The notes under the pieces are model-generated. The model had not been told where the DNA came from. It ran no database searches and saw nothing but the letters and a program-made list of their open reading frames with translations. DNA of 64,000 nucleotides from Pseudoxanthomonas sp. CF125 (GTDB lineage Bacteria > Pseudomonadota > Gammaproteobacteria > Xanthomonadales > Xanthomonadaceae), in the NCBI RefSeq assembly GCF_900104085.1, contig NZ_FNLD01000001.1, positions 1,532,331 to 1,596,330 of the forward strand, in the 5' to 3' direction. The position numbers and the translations under genes were made by a program. Of the stretch, positions 8,564 through 19,464 are shown in pieces. The number at the start of each line of letters is the position of its first letter. Within the stretch, counting starts at the first letter, position 1.

Positions 8564-9025
8564 ATGCTCCGCGTCACCAAGCTCACCGATTACGCCACCG
8601 TCGTACTGACCGTGCTCGCCGCACGTCCGGATGACGTGCTGAGCGCGGCCGATCTGGCCGAAACCGCCGGCCTGGAAGCCCCTACCGTCAGCAAGCTGCT
8701 CAAGCCCCTGGCCCAGGCCGGGCTGGTTACCAGCTTGCGTGGCGTACACGGTGGCTACCGCCTCAGCCGCGATGCCGCCGAAATCACCCTGATCGAGATC
8801 GTCGAGGCCATGGAAGGACCGCTGGCGATGACCGAATGCAGCCAGCACGACAGCCATTGCGGCATCGCCCACCAGTGCGGCGTGCGCGCCAACTGGCGGT
8901 TGATCAACGACGTGGTCGCCGACGCCCTGCGCGGCGTGACCCTGGCGCAGATGCTGAAACCGCTCTCTTCCTCTTCCACCGACGCTACGCGACGCTCCAT
9001 CGCCGTGCACGTCGCCACCAGCTAA
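8564..9025 (+). CDS. Rrf2-family SUF system regulator
   Basis: A 153-residue winged-helix regulator of the IscR/Rrf2 family, of the type that heads SUF operons in xanthomonads. Seen: the helix-turn-helix [20 protein letters not shown] (26-45), the wing [10 protein letters not shown] (58-67) and three cysteines at 92, 99 and 105 spaced as in IscR for an Fe-S cluster. It should sense cluster supply and adjust transcription of the suf genes that follow 16 bases later. The ATG at 8564 fits the family N-terminus ([11 protein letters not shown]) better than the upstream in-frame start. A palindrome overlapping its promoter suggests autoregulation. Confidence 0.88.
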   Translation: MLRVTKLTDYATVVLTVLAARPDDVLSAADLAETAGLEAPTVSKLLKPLAQAGLVTSLRGVHGGYRLSRDAAEITLIEIVEAMEGPLAMTECSQHDSHCGIAHQCGVRANWRLINDVVADALRGVTLAQMLKPLSSSSTDATRRSIAVHVATS

Positions 9026-9041
9026 ATATGTAGGCAGCCCC

Positions 9042-10511
<1,470 letters not shown>

Positions 10512-10514
10512 CCC

Positions 10515-10585
10515 TGTAGGAGCGCCTCCTGGGCGCGAGCTCTTGCTCGAAGATCAAAAGCTCGCGCCCAGGAGACGCTCCTACA
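10515..10585. repeat. REPIN-like inverted repeat (GTAGGAGC family)
   Basis: Left arm TGTAGGAGCGCCTCCTGGGC continuing GCGAGC, right arm GCTCGCGCCCAGGAGACGCT continuing CCTACA. The arms pair nearly perfectly around a short loop, and each arm is also self-complementary. It lies inside the suf operon, between sufB and sufC. The same GTAGGAGC head recurs five more times in the window. Confidence 0.85.
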
Positions 10586-10610
10586 AAGAACAAGAACCCT
10601 GGAAACCGAA

Positions 10611-11375
<765 letters not shown>

Positions 11376-11400
11376 CCGTTGCCACTTTCATCCATACCCA

Positions 11401-11507
11401 AAATCGTCATTCCCGCGAAGGCGGGAACCCAGCGACTTTGGCTCCTTCAAGCGACAAGAGCACAAAGCGAAGGCACTGGGTTCCCGCCTTCGCGGGAATG
11501 ACGATTT
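11401..11507. repeat. 32-bp perfect inverted repeat, CGTCATTCCCGCGAAGGCGG type
   Basis: Left arm 11401-11432 and right arm 11476-11507 are exact reverse complements over 32 bases, separated by a 43-base loop. The ATTCCCGCGAAGGCGGGAA core is a widespread dispersed repeat in proteobacteria and is itself a hairpin. It occupies nearly all of the sufC-sufD gap. A short frame spanning it (from 11336) is read as a by-product. Confidence 0.9.
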
Positions 11508-11526
11508 CTTCTTTTCGTGTGCAATC

Positions 11527-12789
11527 ATGACTGCGCTCCTTGATTCTCTCGCAAGCGGCTTCAACGGCGACGAATCCCGTCGCGCCGTGCTTGACGAAAT
11601 CCTGCGCGACGGCCTGCCCGGCCCCCGCAGCGAGGCGTGGAAGTACACCTCGCTGCGCGCATTGGAGCGGCGCGGTTTCGCCATGGTGGAGTCGGCGCCG
11701 GAAATCGACATCGAATTGCTGGCTGGCATACCGTCGCCACGCATCGCCTTCGTCAACGGCCTGTACTCGCCGGTCCTGTCGGCGACCGACGGCCTGCCCC
11801 ACGGCGTCAGTCTGCAACTGCTGTCCGAAGTACTCGCCGCGGGCACCGATACCGCCCGGTTCCTGGCCCGCCGCTTTGAACGCCACGACGAGATCTTCGC
11901 GCGCCTCAATGCCGCATTGGCCAGCGAAGGCGTGTTGCTCCGCGCCGAGGCCGGCGTCGACACCGCAAAGCCCTTGCATCTGGTCTTCATCGGCGCCGAC
12001 GACGGCACCGACCGCGCCTGGCACCTGCGCAATCTGATCGAGCTGCGCGAAGAGGCGAAGCTATCGCTGGTCGAACACCACCTGGCCAGCGGCGCGCACG
12101 CGCATTTCGCCAATTCGCTGACCCACGTGCATCTGGCGCGCGGCGCCGCACTCGACCACGCACGCATCCAGCACGAGAGCGAGCGCGCCACTTCGTTCCT
12201 GCGTACCGATGCCGTGCTCGGCCGCGACACCCAATACCGGCGCACCGACCTCGAACTGGGCGCCGCGCTTTCCCGTCACGAGCTCAACGTGCGCCTGGAA
12301 GGCGACAATGCGCGGCTGACCGCCAATGGCGTACTGCTGGCGGGCGGCAAACGCCATGTCGACACGCGCCTGGGCATCGAGCACATCGCCCGCGACACGT
12401 CCTGCGAGCTGACCTGGCGCGGTTTGGGCGCCGGCCGAGGCCGCGCCGTTTTCCATGGCGGCATATTGATCCGCGAAGGCGCCGACGGCAGCGACGCCAT
12501 GCTTTCCAACAAGAACCTGCTGTTGTCCGAAGGCGCGGAAATAGATACCCAGCCGGTGCTGGAAATCCACGCCGATGAAGTCAAGGCCGCACACGGCGCC
12601 ACGGTGGGTCGCCTGGATGCCAACGCCCTGTTCTATCTGCGTTCGCGCGGCCTGCCGGAAGATCTGGCGCAACAGCTGCTCACCGCCGCGTTCTGCCGCG
12701 AACCACTGATGCAGATCTCCGATGCTACGGTCGCGGCGCTGCTGACCGCGCAGCTGGACCACGCCTTGACCACCGCTGGAGTGGCCTGA
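11527..12789 (+). CDS. sufD: Fe-S cluster assembly protein SufD
   Basis: A 420-residue SufD, the SufB paralogue that completes the SufBC2D scaffold and is linked to iron entry. Seen: GPRSEAWKYTSLRAL near the N-terminus (SufD proteins have PR.E.WKYT), the beta-helix core and the C-terminal CSHGATVGRLD-like segment, here AAHGATVGRLDANALFYLRS, followed by ARG-type SRGLPEDLAQQLL. Length is normal. It is 3 bases from sufS, so the two are cotranscribed. Confidence 0.92.
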   Translation: MTALLDSLASGFNGDESRRAVLDEILRDGLPGPRSEAWKYTSLRALERRGFAMVESAPEIDIELLAGIPSPRIAFVNGLYSPVLSATDGLPHGVSLQLLSEVLAAGTDTARFLARRFERHDEIFARLNAALASEGVLLRAEAGVDTAKPLHLVFIGADDGTDRAWHLRNLIELREEAKLSLVEHHLASGAHAHFANSLTHVHLARGAALDHARIQHESERATSFLRTDAVLGRDTQYRRTDLELGAALSRHELNVRLEGDNARLTANGVLLAGGKRHVDTRLGIEHIARDTSCELTWRGLGAGRGRAVFHGGILIREGADGSDAMLSNKNLLLSEGAEIDTQPVLEIHADEVKAAHGATVGRLDANALFYLRSRGLPEDLAQQLLTAAFCREPLMQISDATVAALLTAQLDHALTTAGVA

Positions 12790-12792
12790 GCC

Positions 12793-14043
12793 ATGAACGC
12801 CCCGCATACCGCTACGGCAACGGCCTCTCTCCCCGATTGGGAAGGTATCCGCTCCGACTTCCCGCTGCTCGCGCGCGAAGTCCATGGCAAACCGCTGATC
12901 TACCTGGACAGCGCCAACACCGGCCAGAAACCGGCTTCGGTCATAGAGACAGTGGACGATTTCTATCGCCGCCACAACGCCAACGTCAGCCGGGCCGTGC
13001 ATACCCTGGGCACCGAAGCGACCGACGCCTACGAAGGCGCGCGCGGCAAACTGGCGCGCTTCCTCAACGTGCGCCCCGACGAGCTGGTGCTGTGCAGCGG
13101 AACCACCTTCGCGATCAACCTGGTGGCTTATTCATGGGCGTTGCCGCGGCTGAAGGCCGGAGACACCATTCTGGTGTCGCGCATGGAACATCACGCCAAC
13201 ATCGTGCCGTGGCAACTCGTCGCCGAACGGACCGGCGCCAGCATCAAGGTCGCCGAATTGACCGCGGACGGAAGTCTGGATTTGCCGGCACTGTATGCGG
13301 CGATGACCGCCGACGTGAAACTGCTGGCGCTGGCGCACGTCTCCAATGTGCTGGGCACGGTGAACCCGGTTCGCGAAATCTGCCGCGAGGCCCGCAAGCG
13401 CGGCATCGTGACCGTCATCGACGGCTCCCAGGCCGCCCCCCACCGCACCCTGGACGTGGCCGCGATCGGTTGCGATTTCTACGCCATCACCGGCCACAAG
13501 ATGTGCGGCCCCACCGGCACCGGCGCTCTGTGGGCCAGGCGCGAGCATCTGCAAACGATGCCTCCGTTCATCGGCGGCGGCGAAATGATCCGCGAAGTCA
13601 GCTTCGAAGGCACCGTGTTCAACGATGCCCCGCACAAGTTCGAGGCCGGCACGCCCAACATCGCCGGCTTCATCGGCCTGGGCGCCGCAGTGGACTACCT
13701 GCAATCGGTCGGCATGGCGCATATCGAGGCGCGGGAAGGCGAATTGCTCGCCCACGCGACCGAGGAGCTGCTGAAGGTCGACGGCCTGCGCATCTTCGGG
13801 CGTGCGCCAGGCAAGGCTGCGGTGATCTCGTTCCTGATCGAAGGCGCGCACGCGCACGACCTGGCCACCCTGCTGGACCTGGAAGGCGTCGCCATCCGTT
13901 CCGGCCAGCATTGCGCGCATCCCCTGCTGCAATCCCTGGGCGTGGCCGCCACTTGCCGCGCCTCGCTGGCGTTCTACAACACGCACGATGAGATCGAGCG
14001 GTTTGTGGCCGCGCTGAAGAAAGCACGCAGCCTGCTGGCCTGA
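12793..14043 (+). CDS. sufS: cysteine desulfurase SufS
   Basis: A 416-residue PLP-dependent cysteine desulfurase that releases sulfur from L-cysteine for the SUF scaffold. Seen: the PLP lysine Lys236 in ITGHKMCGPTG and the persulfide-forming Cys374 in RSGQHCAHP, the group II (SufS/Csd) pattern. Asp210 in VIDGSQAAPH contacts the cofactor. It begins 3 bases after sufD. No sufE or sufU sulfur-acceptor gene is adjacent; it may be elsewhere on the chromosome. Confidence 0.93.
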   Translation: MNAPHTATATASLPDWEGIRSDFPLLAREVHGKPLIYLDSANTGQKPASVIETVDDFYRRHNANVSRAVHTLGTEATDAYEGARGKLARFLNVRPDELVLCSGTTFAINLVAYSWALPRLKAGDTILVSRMEHHANIVPWQLVAERTGASIKVAELTADGSLDLPALYAAMTADVKLLALAHVSNVLGTVNPVREICREARKRGIVTVIDGSQAAPHRTLDVAAIGCDFYAITGHKMCGPTGTGALWARREHLQTMPPFIGGGEMIREVSFEGTVFNDAPHKFEAGTPNIAGFIGLGAAVDYLQSVGMAHIEAREGELLAHATEELLKVDGLRIFGRAPGKAAVISFLIEGAHAHDLATLLDLEGVAIRSGQHCAHPLLQSLGVAATCRASLAFYNTHDEIERFVAALKKARSLLA

Positions 14044-14083
14044 CCGCTCCTACGCCGTATCGGAAAGCGGATAAAATTCCGCC

Positions 14084-14623
14084 ATGACCGAATTTACCTT
14101 CCGCCCCGCGACGCTCGCGGACATAGACGCCCTGGTCGTACTGGTGACTTCCGCCTACCGGGGCGACGCCAGCAAGCAGGGCTGGACCACCGAAGCCGAC
14201 ATGCTGGATGGGCAGCGCATCGACCCCACCGTGCTGCGCAAGGACATCGAACGCGAGCGCAGCCTGATCATCATCGCCGAGCGCGAAGCGCAATTGCTGG
14301 CCTGCGCGCATGTGGCCGAGGAAAACGGCGCCGGCTACTTCGGCATGTTCTCGGTCCAGCCCGGCCTGCAGGGCGGTGGCGTGGGCAAGTTGCTGCTGGC
14401 CGAGACCGAACGCATCGCGCGCGACGAGTGGCGGCTGCCGGCGATGCGCATGACCGTGATCGATATCCGCGATGAGCTGATAGCCTTCTACGAGCGCCGC
14501 GGCTACCGCCGCACCGGCATCACCAAGCCCTTCCCTTACGGCGACGAGCGTTTTGGCATTCCCAAACGCGACGACCTGCGCTTCGAAATACTAGAGAAGG
14601 TTTTCGGCGGAGAAGGAGCGTGA
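14084..14623 (+). CDS. GNAT-family N-acetyltransferase
   Basis: A 179-residue GCN5-related acyltransferase expected to use acetyl-CoA. Seen: the FRPATLADIDALVVL opening, the acetyl-CoA loop QPGLQGGGVGKLLL (about residues 92-105) and the C-terminal IAFYERRGYRRTGITKPFPY typical of GNATs. It lies 40 bases after sufS, and its stop overlaps the start of the Rieske gene. The operon position suggests a role with Fe-S assembly, but the substrate is unknown. Confidence 0.85.
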   Translation: MTEFTFRPATLADIDALVVLVTSAYRGDASKQGWTTEADMLDGQRIDPTVLRKDIERERSLIIIAEREAQLLACAHVAEENGAGYFGMFSVQPGLQGGGVGKLLLAETERIARDEWRLPAMRMTVIDIRDELIAFYERRGYRRTGITKPFPYGDERFGIPKRDDLRFEILEKVFGGEGA

Positions 14624-14952
14624 GCGAGACCTGGACCTTCGTCTGCGCCGTCAGCGAGCTGCTTCCGGGTGAAATGAAGACCGCCTGGGACGAAGTGACC
14701 TCGGTGCCGATCGTGGTGTTCAACTACGACGGCGAGTATTACGCGCTCGAGGACAAGTGCAGCCACGAGGATTTCGAACTTTCGGCGGGCAGCTTCGATC
14801 CGGAGGAAGCCACCATCGAGTGCGTGCTTCATGGTGCGCGCTTCGACGTCCGCAACGGCATGCCGCTGTGCGCGCCGGCCTACACGGGCGTGCCCAAGTT
14901 CCCGGTCAAGCAGGAGCATGACGCCCTCTGGACCCGCGACGACCGCGATTGA
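14620..14952 (+). CDS. Rieske [2Fe-2S] ferredoxin-like protein
   Basis: A 110-residue soluble Rieske protein of the type annotated as non-heme iron oxygenase ferredoxin subunit. The four cluster ligands are Cys47 and His49 (CSH) and Cys68 and His71 (CVLH). It begins at GTG 14620, whose last two bases form part of the TGA stop of the GNAT gene, so translation is coupled. At the end of the suf operon it could donate electrons to cluster assembly or be a client; the partner is not shown by the sequence. Confidence 0.88.
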   Translation: MSETWTFVCAVSELLPGEMKTAWDEVTSVPIVVFNYDGEYYALEDKCSHEDFELSAGSFDPEEATIECVLHGARFDVRNGMPLCAPAYTGVPKFPVKQEHDALWTRDDRD

Positions 14953-14986
14953 GGGGCCAGCAAAGCATCCAATTGTGAAGAAATAG

Positions 14987-15015
14987 TTGTAAGCGCGAAT
15001 CATTCTCATTAACAT
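14987..15015 (+). promoter_or_regulatory. Fur-box promoter of the TonB receptor
   Basis: A -35 element TTGTAA (14987-14992) and -10 element TAACAT (15010-15015) are separated by 17 bases. The spacer contains CGCGAATCATTCTCA (14994-15008), which on the other strand reads TGAGAATGATTCGCG, a close match to the 7-1-7 Fur site. Iron-loaded Fur would block polymerase here, so the receptor should be induced by iron starvation. Confidence 0.7.
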
Positions 15016-15057
15016 TGTCGCTTGACCGGGGCAAAGCCCCACTACATTGAGCCGAGA

Positions 15058-17355
15058 ATGAACCCCACGCTGCGCCTCTCCCCCCTTTCTGCCGCCCTGT
15101 TGCTGGTGATTTCCGCCCCGGCCCTCGCCGATCTGGCGCCCGACAAGACCGCCACGCAGCTGGATGCCGTCGAGGTCCAGGGAAGCAAGATCGACAAACC
15201 CTCTTCGCCGAAATACACCGAGGCGCTTCTCGATACTCCCCAGACCATCACCGTGGTCAACAAGGCGACGATGGACCAGCAGGGCCTGATCGGCCTGCGC
15301 GACGTGCTCAGCACCCTGCCCGGCATCACCTTCGGCGCGGGCGAAGGCGGCGGCGGCTACGGCGACAGCATCAACCTGCGCGGCTTCACCGCCAACAGCG
15401 ACATCACCACCGACGGCGTGCGCGACAGTGCGCAATACAGCCGCACCGACAACTTCAACCTGGAATCGATCGAGCTGGTGAACGGCGCCAACTCGGTGTA
15501 CTCCGGCGCCGGTTCGGTTGGAGGCAACATCAACTTGGTCAGCAAGGCTGCCCAGCTGGGCGATTCGAACGTCTTTACGCTGGGTGCCGGCACGGACGGC
15601 TACGGCCGTGTCACCGCCGACAGCAATTTCGATCTGGACAACGGCGTTGCAGTACGCCTGAACGCTATGGGCCACATCCAGGATGTACCTGGCCGTGACG
15701 AAGAGTTCAAGCACCGCTGGGGTTTCGCGCCGTCTATCGCCTTTGGCCTCGGATCGGATACACGCTTCACCCTCAGCTACCTGCACCAAGAAGACGACAA
15801 CATGCCGCAATACGGAGTCCCGTATTCGCTCGGCCCATTCAATGATGGCCCGCTTCCTGGCGTGGACAGGGAAACCTACTTCGGCTACAGGAATACTTCG
15901 CGCCAGGAAATCGAAGTAGACATGCTTACCGGCGTGTTCGAGATGGACCTGAGCGACAAGCTGACCCTTCGCAGTCTGGGCCGTTTGCAGCGCGTCGAAC
16001 AATCTCTGAATGTAACGGCTCTTCAAGGTTCTTGGTGCCTTTTCGACGGCACCGATCCATTCACCGGGCAAGCCTGCGCAAACGGGCAACCCGCGGGAAC
16101 CTGGTCGCCTACTGGTGGCCCGCGCGGCAATGTGCGCGACACCGAAAATTTCATAGCTCACAGCCAAACCGACCTCACTGCGATCTTCAACACCGGTTCC
16201 GTCGAACATCACCTAGTCGCGGGCGTCTCCTTCAGCAAGGAAGATTTCGAGTTGGATGGCGGGAACGCCTTCCGAAATGCCGACGGTAGTGCGCTTCCCA
16301 ACGACAATACGGCCTATCCGCTGCAGAACCTCGACAATCCCTACAACATCTGGACCGGCCCCACCCACTACGTCCGAACCAGCCGCAGCAAGGGCAGTGT
16401 GAACAACCAGGCGGTGTACCTGTTCGACACCCTCAAGTTCAGCGAGCAGTGGATGCTGAACCTGGGTGCGCGCTACGAGCACAATGAAGGCAGCACCACA
16501 AACTACACCGTATCTAGCGCCGGCACAGTCACCGGCGTCGCTGCCGACAACCCTTTCCGCAACGAAGACGACCTGTTTTCCTATCGTGCCGGTCTCGTCT
16601 ACAAGCCCGTGGACAACGCCAGCGTTTACCTCTCCTATTCCAACTCCAAAACCCCTTCGAAATCCTCCGTCAATGCTTCGTGCAGCGCCACGACCTGCAA
16701 CGTCGATCCGGAAACGGCTGTCAACATCGAGCTCGGCAGCAAATGGGACATCATCGAAAACCGTCTGGCGTTGACGGCGGCCCTGTTCCGCAACGAACGC
16801 AAGAACTACAAAGTAGCCAGCGCCGACCCATTGCTGCCGGAGCAGGTTCTTGACGGGAAAGCGCGCGTGGACGGTCTGGCGTTGGGCGCTGCCGGAAACA
16901 TCACCCGTGAGTGGTCAATTTTCGCGAACTACACCTTCCTCGACAGCGAAGTGCTGCAGAATGCGGCCGACGAAGCTACCAGCGATCCCGTCAGGGGCAA
17001 GATGCTGACCCAAACGCCGAAGCACTCGGCGGGCTTGTGGACTGCTTATGAGCTGGGCGACTGGACATTCGGATATGGCGCCACCTATCAAGGTGCGTTC
17101 TACCCCAACAATAACTCCGAGGCCGTATATCGCAAGACCGATGCGTACTGGGTGCATCGCGCTATGGTTGGTTACCGGGTCAACGCAAACGTCGCCCTAC
17201 AGCTCAACCTCAACAATCTTTTCGACGAAGAGTACTACACCAGCATCCGAAACAACTTGACCGTTAACTCCAGCGGCGTCGTCACTGCCGGCAACGGCTG
17301 GGCGATTCCCGGCGAAGGCCGTTCGGCGGTGCTGACGGCCACCTTCAAGTTCTGA
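15058..17355 (+). CDS. TonB-dependent siderophore receptor (Fiu-like)
   Basis: A 765-residue outer-membrane receptor for ferric siderophores, energised by TonB. A signal peptide (cleavage near APALA) precedes the TonB-box and plug region with LDTPQTITVVNKATMDQQGL and INLRGF..DGVRD segments, then a 22-strand barrel ending in the C-terminal Phe of TATFKF. The plug sequence and the PiuC gene that follows resemble catecholate receptors of the Fiu/PiuA type. ATG 15058 is preferred because it opens the signal peptide. A Fur-box promoter lies 45 bases upstream and a terminator follows. Substrate choice within catecholates is inferred. Confidence 0.88.
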   Translation: MNPTLRLSPLSAALLLVISAPALADLAPDKTATQLDAVEVQGSKIDKPSSPKYTEALLDTPQTITVVNKATMDQQGLIGLRDVLSTLPGITFGAGEGGGGYGDSINLRGFTANSDITTDGVRDSAQYSRTDNFNLESIELVNGANSVYSGAGSVGGNINLVSKAAQLGDSNVFTLGAGTDGYGRVTADSNFDLDNGVAVRLNAMGHIQDVPGRDEEFKHRWGFAPSIAFGLGSDTRFTLSYLHQEDDNMPQYGVPYSLGPFNDGPLPGVDRETYFGYRNTSRQEIEVDMLTGVFEMDLSDKLTLRSLGRLQRVEQSLNVTALQGSWCLFDGTDPFTGQACANGQPAGTWSPTGGPRGNVRDTENFIAHSQTDLTAIFNTGSVEHHLVAGVSFSKEDFELDGGNAFRNADGSALPNDNTAYPLQNLDNPYNIWTGPTHYVRTSRSKGSVNNQAVYLFDTLKFSEQWMLNLGARYEHNEGSTTNYTVSSAGTVTGVAADNPFRNEDDLFSYRAGLVYKPVDNASVYLSYSNSKTPSKSSVNASCSATTCNVDPETAVNIELGSKWDIIENRLALTAALFRNERKNYKVASADPLLPEQVLDGKARVDGLALGAAGNITREWSIFANYTFLDSEVLQNAADEATSDPVRGKMLTQTPKHSAGLWTAYELGDWTFGYGATYQGAFYPNNNSEAVYRKTDAYWVHRAMVGYRVNANVALQLNLNNLFDEEYYTSIRNNLTVNSSGVVTAGNGWAIPGEGRSAVLTATFKF

Positions 17356-17380
17356 CCGGCGGTTGATGCAACACACCACG

Positions 17381-17413
17381 GCCCCGCCCATGCACAATGG
17401 GCGGGGCTTTTTT
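17381..17413 (+). terminator. rho-independent terminator after TonB receptor
   Basis: A 10-base stem, GCCCCGCCCA (17381-17390) with TGGGCGGGGC (17398-17407), is followed by six T residues. It lies 25 bases past the receptor stop and only 20 bases before the hydroxylase start, so the latter depends on read-through or on its own promoter. Confidence 0.85.
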
Positions 17414-17433
17414 GATGGTCGAGGCGACTGCCG

Positions 17434-18120
17434 ATGCTGCTGAACATTCCCGACGTGCTCAATGCCGAACAGGTGGCGGCCTTCCGCGCGCGGCTGGATT
17501 CCGCCGACTGGGCCGATGGCCGCATCACCGCCGGCTACCAGTCGGCCAAGGCCAAGGACAACGCCCAGTTGCCGGAAGATTCGGTTGTGGCGCGCGAACT
17601 GGGTTCGGCCGTGCTCGAAGCACTGTCGCGCAACAGCACATTCTTCTCCGCCGCCCTGCCGAAGCGGGTCTACCCGCCGCTGTTCAACCGTTATGCGAGC
17701 GGGCAATCGTTCGGTTTCCACGTGGACAACGCCGTACGCTACGACCGCAGCCGCGGCGCACCTGAAGCGGTACGCACCGATCTGTCGGCTACGCTTTTTC
17801 TTTCCGCGCCCGAGGACTACGACGGCGGCGAACTCATCATCGAAGACACCTACGGCATACAGAGCATCAAATTGCCCGCTGGCCATCTGGTGCTGTATCC
17901 GGGTACCAGCCTGCACAAGGTCACTCCGGTGACGCGCGGCGCACGGGTCGCTTCGTTCTTCTGGATCCAGAGCATGGTCCGCGACGACGGGCAACGCCGG
18001 CTGATGTTCGACCTGGACGTGTCGATACGTCGGCTGACCCAGGAACTGCCCGACCACCCGGCCCTGGTGCAGCTGACCGGGGTCTACCACAACCTCCTGC
18101 GGCAATGGAGCGAGGTCTGA
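17434..18120 (+). CDS. PKHD-type Fe(II)/2-oxoglutarate hydroxylase (PiuC/YbiX)
   Basis: A 228-residue non-heme iron dioxygenase that is regularly encoded next to Fiu/PiuA-type receptors. Seen: the iron-binding His96-x-Asp98 ([10 protein letters not shown]) and distal His161 (SLHKVTPV), plus Arg168 for 2-oxoglutarate. The length matches the family (about 226 residues). Its substrate in iron uptake is not settled. It starts 20 bases after a terminator. No separate Fur box was seen for it, so expression may come from partial read-through. Confidence 0.88.
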   Translation: MLLNIPDVLNAEQVAAFRARLDSADWADGRITAGYQSAKAKDNAQLPEDSVVARELGSAVLEALSRNSTFFSAALPKRVYPPLFNRYASGQSFGFHVDNAVRYDRSRGAPEAVRTDLSATLFLSAPEDYDGGELIIEDTYGIQSIKLPAGHLVLYPGTSLHKVTPVTRGARVASFFWIQSMVRDDGQRRLMFDLDVSIRRLTQELPDHPALVQLTGVYHNLLRQWSEV

Positions 18121-18148
18121 GGCGCGGGCGGGAGAGCGCTTATATCAA

Positions 18149-18177
18149 TTGAGAGTGATTCTCATCTGTGTTGTAAT
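18149..18177 (+). promoter_or_regulatory. Fur-box promoter of the PepSY-ApbE reductase operon
   Basis: A -35 element TTGAGA (18149-18154) and -10 element TGTAAT (18172-18177) are 17 bases apart. The near-palindrome TGAGAGTGATTCTCA (18150-18164) overlaps the -35 and matches the 7-1-7 Fur consensus at about 12 of 14 positions. It controls the PepSY gene and, by close spacing, probably the four genes behind it. Confidence 0.72.
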
Positions 18178-18182
18178 AGCGG

Positions 18183-18854
18183 TTGCTTCCCACCCGCCGG
18201 AACCATCGCTTGTCGCGCAGCGCTCCTTCTACGGATATCTCCAGCAGCCAGCAGCGACGCGGCTTCTGGCTGCGCACGCTGCACCAGTGGCACTGGATCA
18301 GCTCGGCGGTGTGCCTGATCGGGATGCTGTTGTTCGCCGCAACCGGCATCACCCTCAACCACGCCTCGAAGATCGAATCGAAACCGCAGGTCGTCAACCG
18401 TACCGCACAGCTGCCCGTTGCCCTGATGTCGGGCCTGGGCGATCGCGCTGAAGGAAACGCCCCGCTGCCGGAATCGGCTGCGGATTGGTTGGGCGATCGC
18501 TTCGGAGTTTCCATCGGCGCGCGCGAGGCGGAATGGTCGGAAGAGGAAATCTACCTGTCCCTGCCGACGCCCGGCGCGGACGCCTGGCTCAGCATCGATC
18601 GTACGAGCGGCGCGGTTGAGTTCGAACGCACCGAACGCGGCTGGATCTCCTATTTCAACGATTTGCACAAGGGCCGCAACGCAGGACCGGCTTGGAGCTG
18701 GTTCCTGGATATCTTCGCCGTCGCTTGCCTGGTGTTCTGCATCACCGGTTTGTTCCTGCTGCAGATGCACGCCAAACAGCGGCGCATGACCTGGCCGTAT
18801 GTCGGCCTGGGGCTGATCGTGCCGCTGCTGCTCGCCTTGCTCTTCATCCACTGA
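18183..18854 (+). CDS. PepSY-associated transmembrane protein
   Basis: About 223 residues with three membrane helices (about 38-58, 172-194 and 203-222 from the TTG) and a periplasmic domain between the first two. Candidate heme-ligating histidines typical of PepSY membrane reductases are seen: HQWH (34 and 37), His60 at the end of helix one, DLHKGR (162) and His196. No ATG fits: the start is TTG 18183 or TTG 18210, the second giving a normal leader from the Fur-box promoter. It is shorter than full PiuB-type proteins (usually over 350 residues). It probably passes electrons across the inner membrane with the flavoprotein at 21324. Confidence 0.82.
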   Translation: MLPTRRNHRLSRSAPSTDISSSQQRRGFWLRTLHQWHWISSAVCLIGMLLFAATGITLNHASKIESKPQVVNRTAQLPVALMSGLGDRAEGNAPLPESAADWLGDRFGVSIGAREAEWSEEEIYLSLPTPGADAWLSIDRTSGAVEFERTERGWISYFNDLHKGRNAGPAWSWFLDIFAVACLVFCITGLFLLQMHAKQRRMTWPYVGLGLIVPLLLALLFIH

Positions 18855-18873
18855 TTTCCCATCGAGCGATCCT

Positions 18874-19404
18874 ATGTCCAAGATCAACGTCACCACCAAG
18901 CTGACCATCGCCCTGAGCGGTTTGCTGGCGCTTCCGGCCTATGCCGCGGAACTCAATCTCAGCGTCGAAATACCGCAATTGAACGTGGCCGAATATCACC
19001 GCCCGTACGTCGCGATCTGGCTGGAAGGCGCCGACCAGAAAGTCGCCGCCGACCTGTCCGTCTGGTACCAGATGAAGGACACCAAGGAAGGCCACGGCAC
19101 CAAGTGGCTGCCCGACCTGCGCCAGTGGTGGCGCAAGTCCGGCCGCAGCTTGAAAGTGCCGGTGGACGGCGTGACCGGACCGACCCGGCCCGTAGGCAAA
19201 CACGCATTGAAATTCACCGACAAGCAGCCTGCCCTGGCCAAGCTCGCGCCGGGCAACTACACCCTGGTGGTGGAAGCCGCGCGCGAAGTCGGTGGCCGCG
19301 AACTGGTCAAGATTCCCTTCACCTGGCCAGCCAAAGCGCCGCAATCCGGCAAGGCGCAGGGCAGCAGCGAGATCGGTGCGGTGACTTTGGCCGTCAAGCC
19401 CTGA
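18874..19404 (+). CDS. DUF2271 periplasmic protein, putative flavinylated carrier
   Basis: A 176-residue exported protein with a clear signal peptide (cleavage near PAYAA). The DUF2271 domain is recognised from YVAIWLEGADQK, LSVWYQMKD and WWRKSG. Residues 98-104 read DGVTGPT, close to the DxxSGAT/DxxTGAT motif whose Ser/Thr receives FMN from ApbE in NqrC and RnfG. Thr101 would be the acceptor. It lies 19 bases after the PepSY gene and shares the operon with apbE. A periplasmic flavin carrier role is an inference. Confidence 0.8.
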   Translation: MSKINVTTKLTIALSGLLALPAYAAELNLSVEIPQLNVAEYHRPYVAIWLEGADQKVAADLSVWYQMKDTKEGHGTKWLPDLRQWWRKSGRSLKVPVDGVTGPTRPVGKHALKFTDKQPALAKLAPGNYTLVVEAAREVGGRELVKIPFTWPAKAPQSGKAQGSSEIGAVTLAVKP

Positions 19405-19464
19405 TACGGAAGCATTTCCGCCTGCTTCCACTAATACGTTCCCATTCCCACGTTGGAGTCATCG

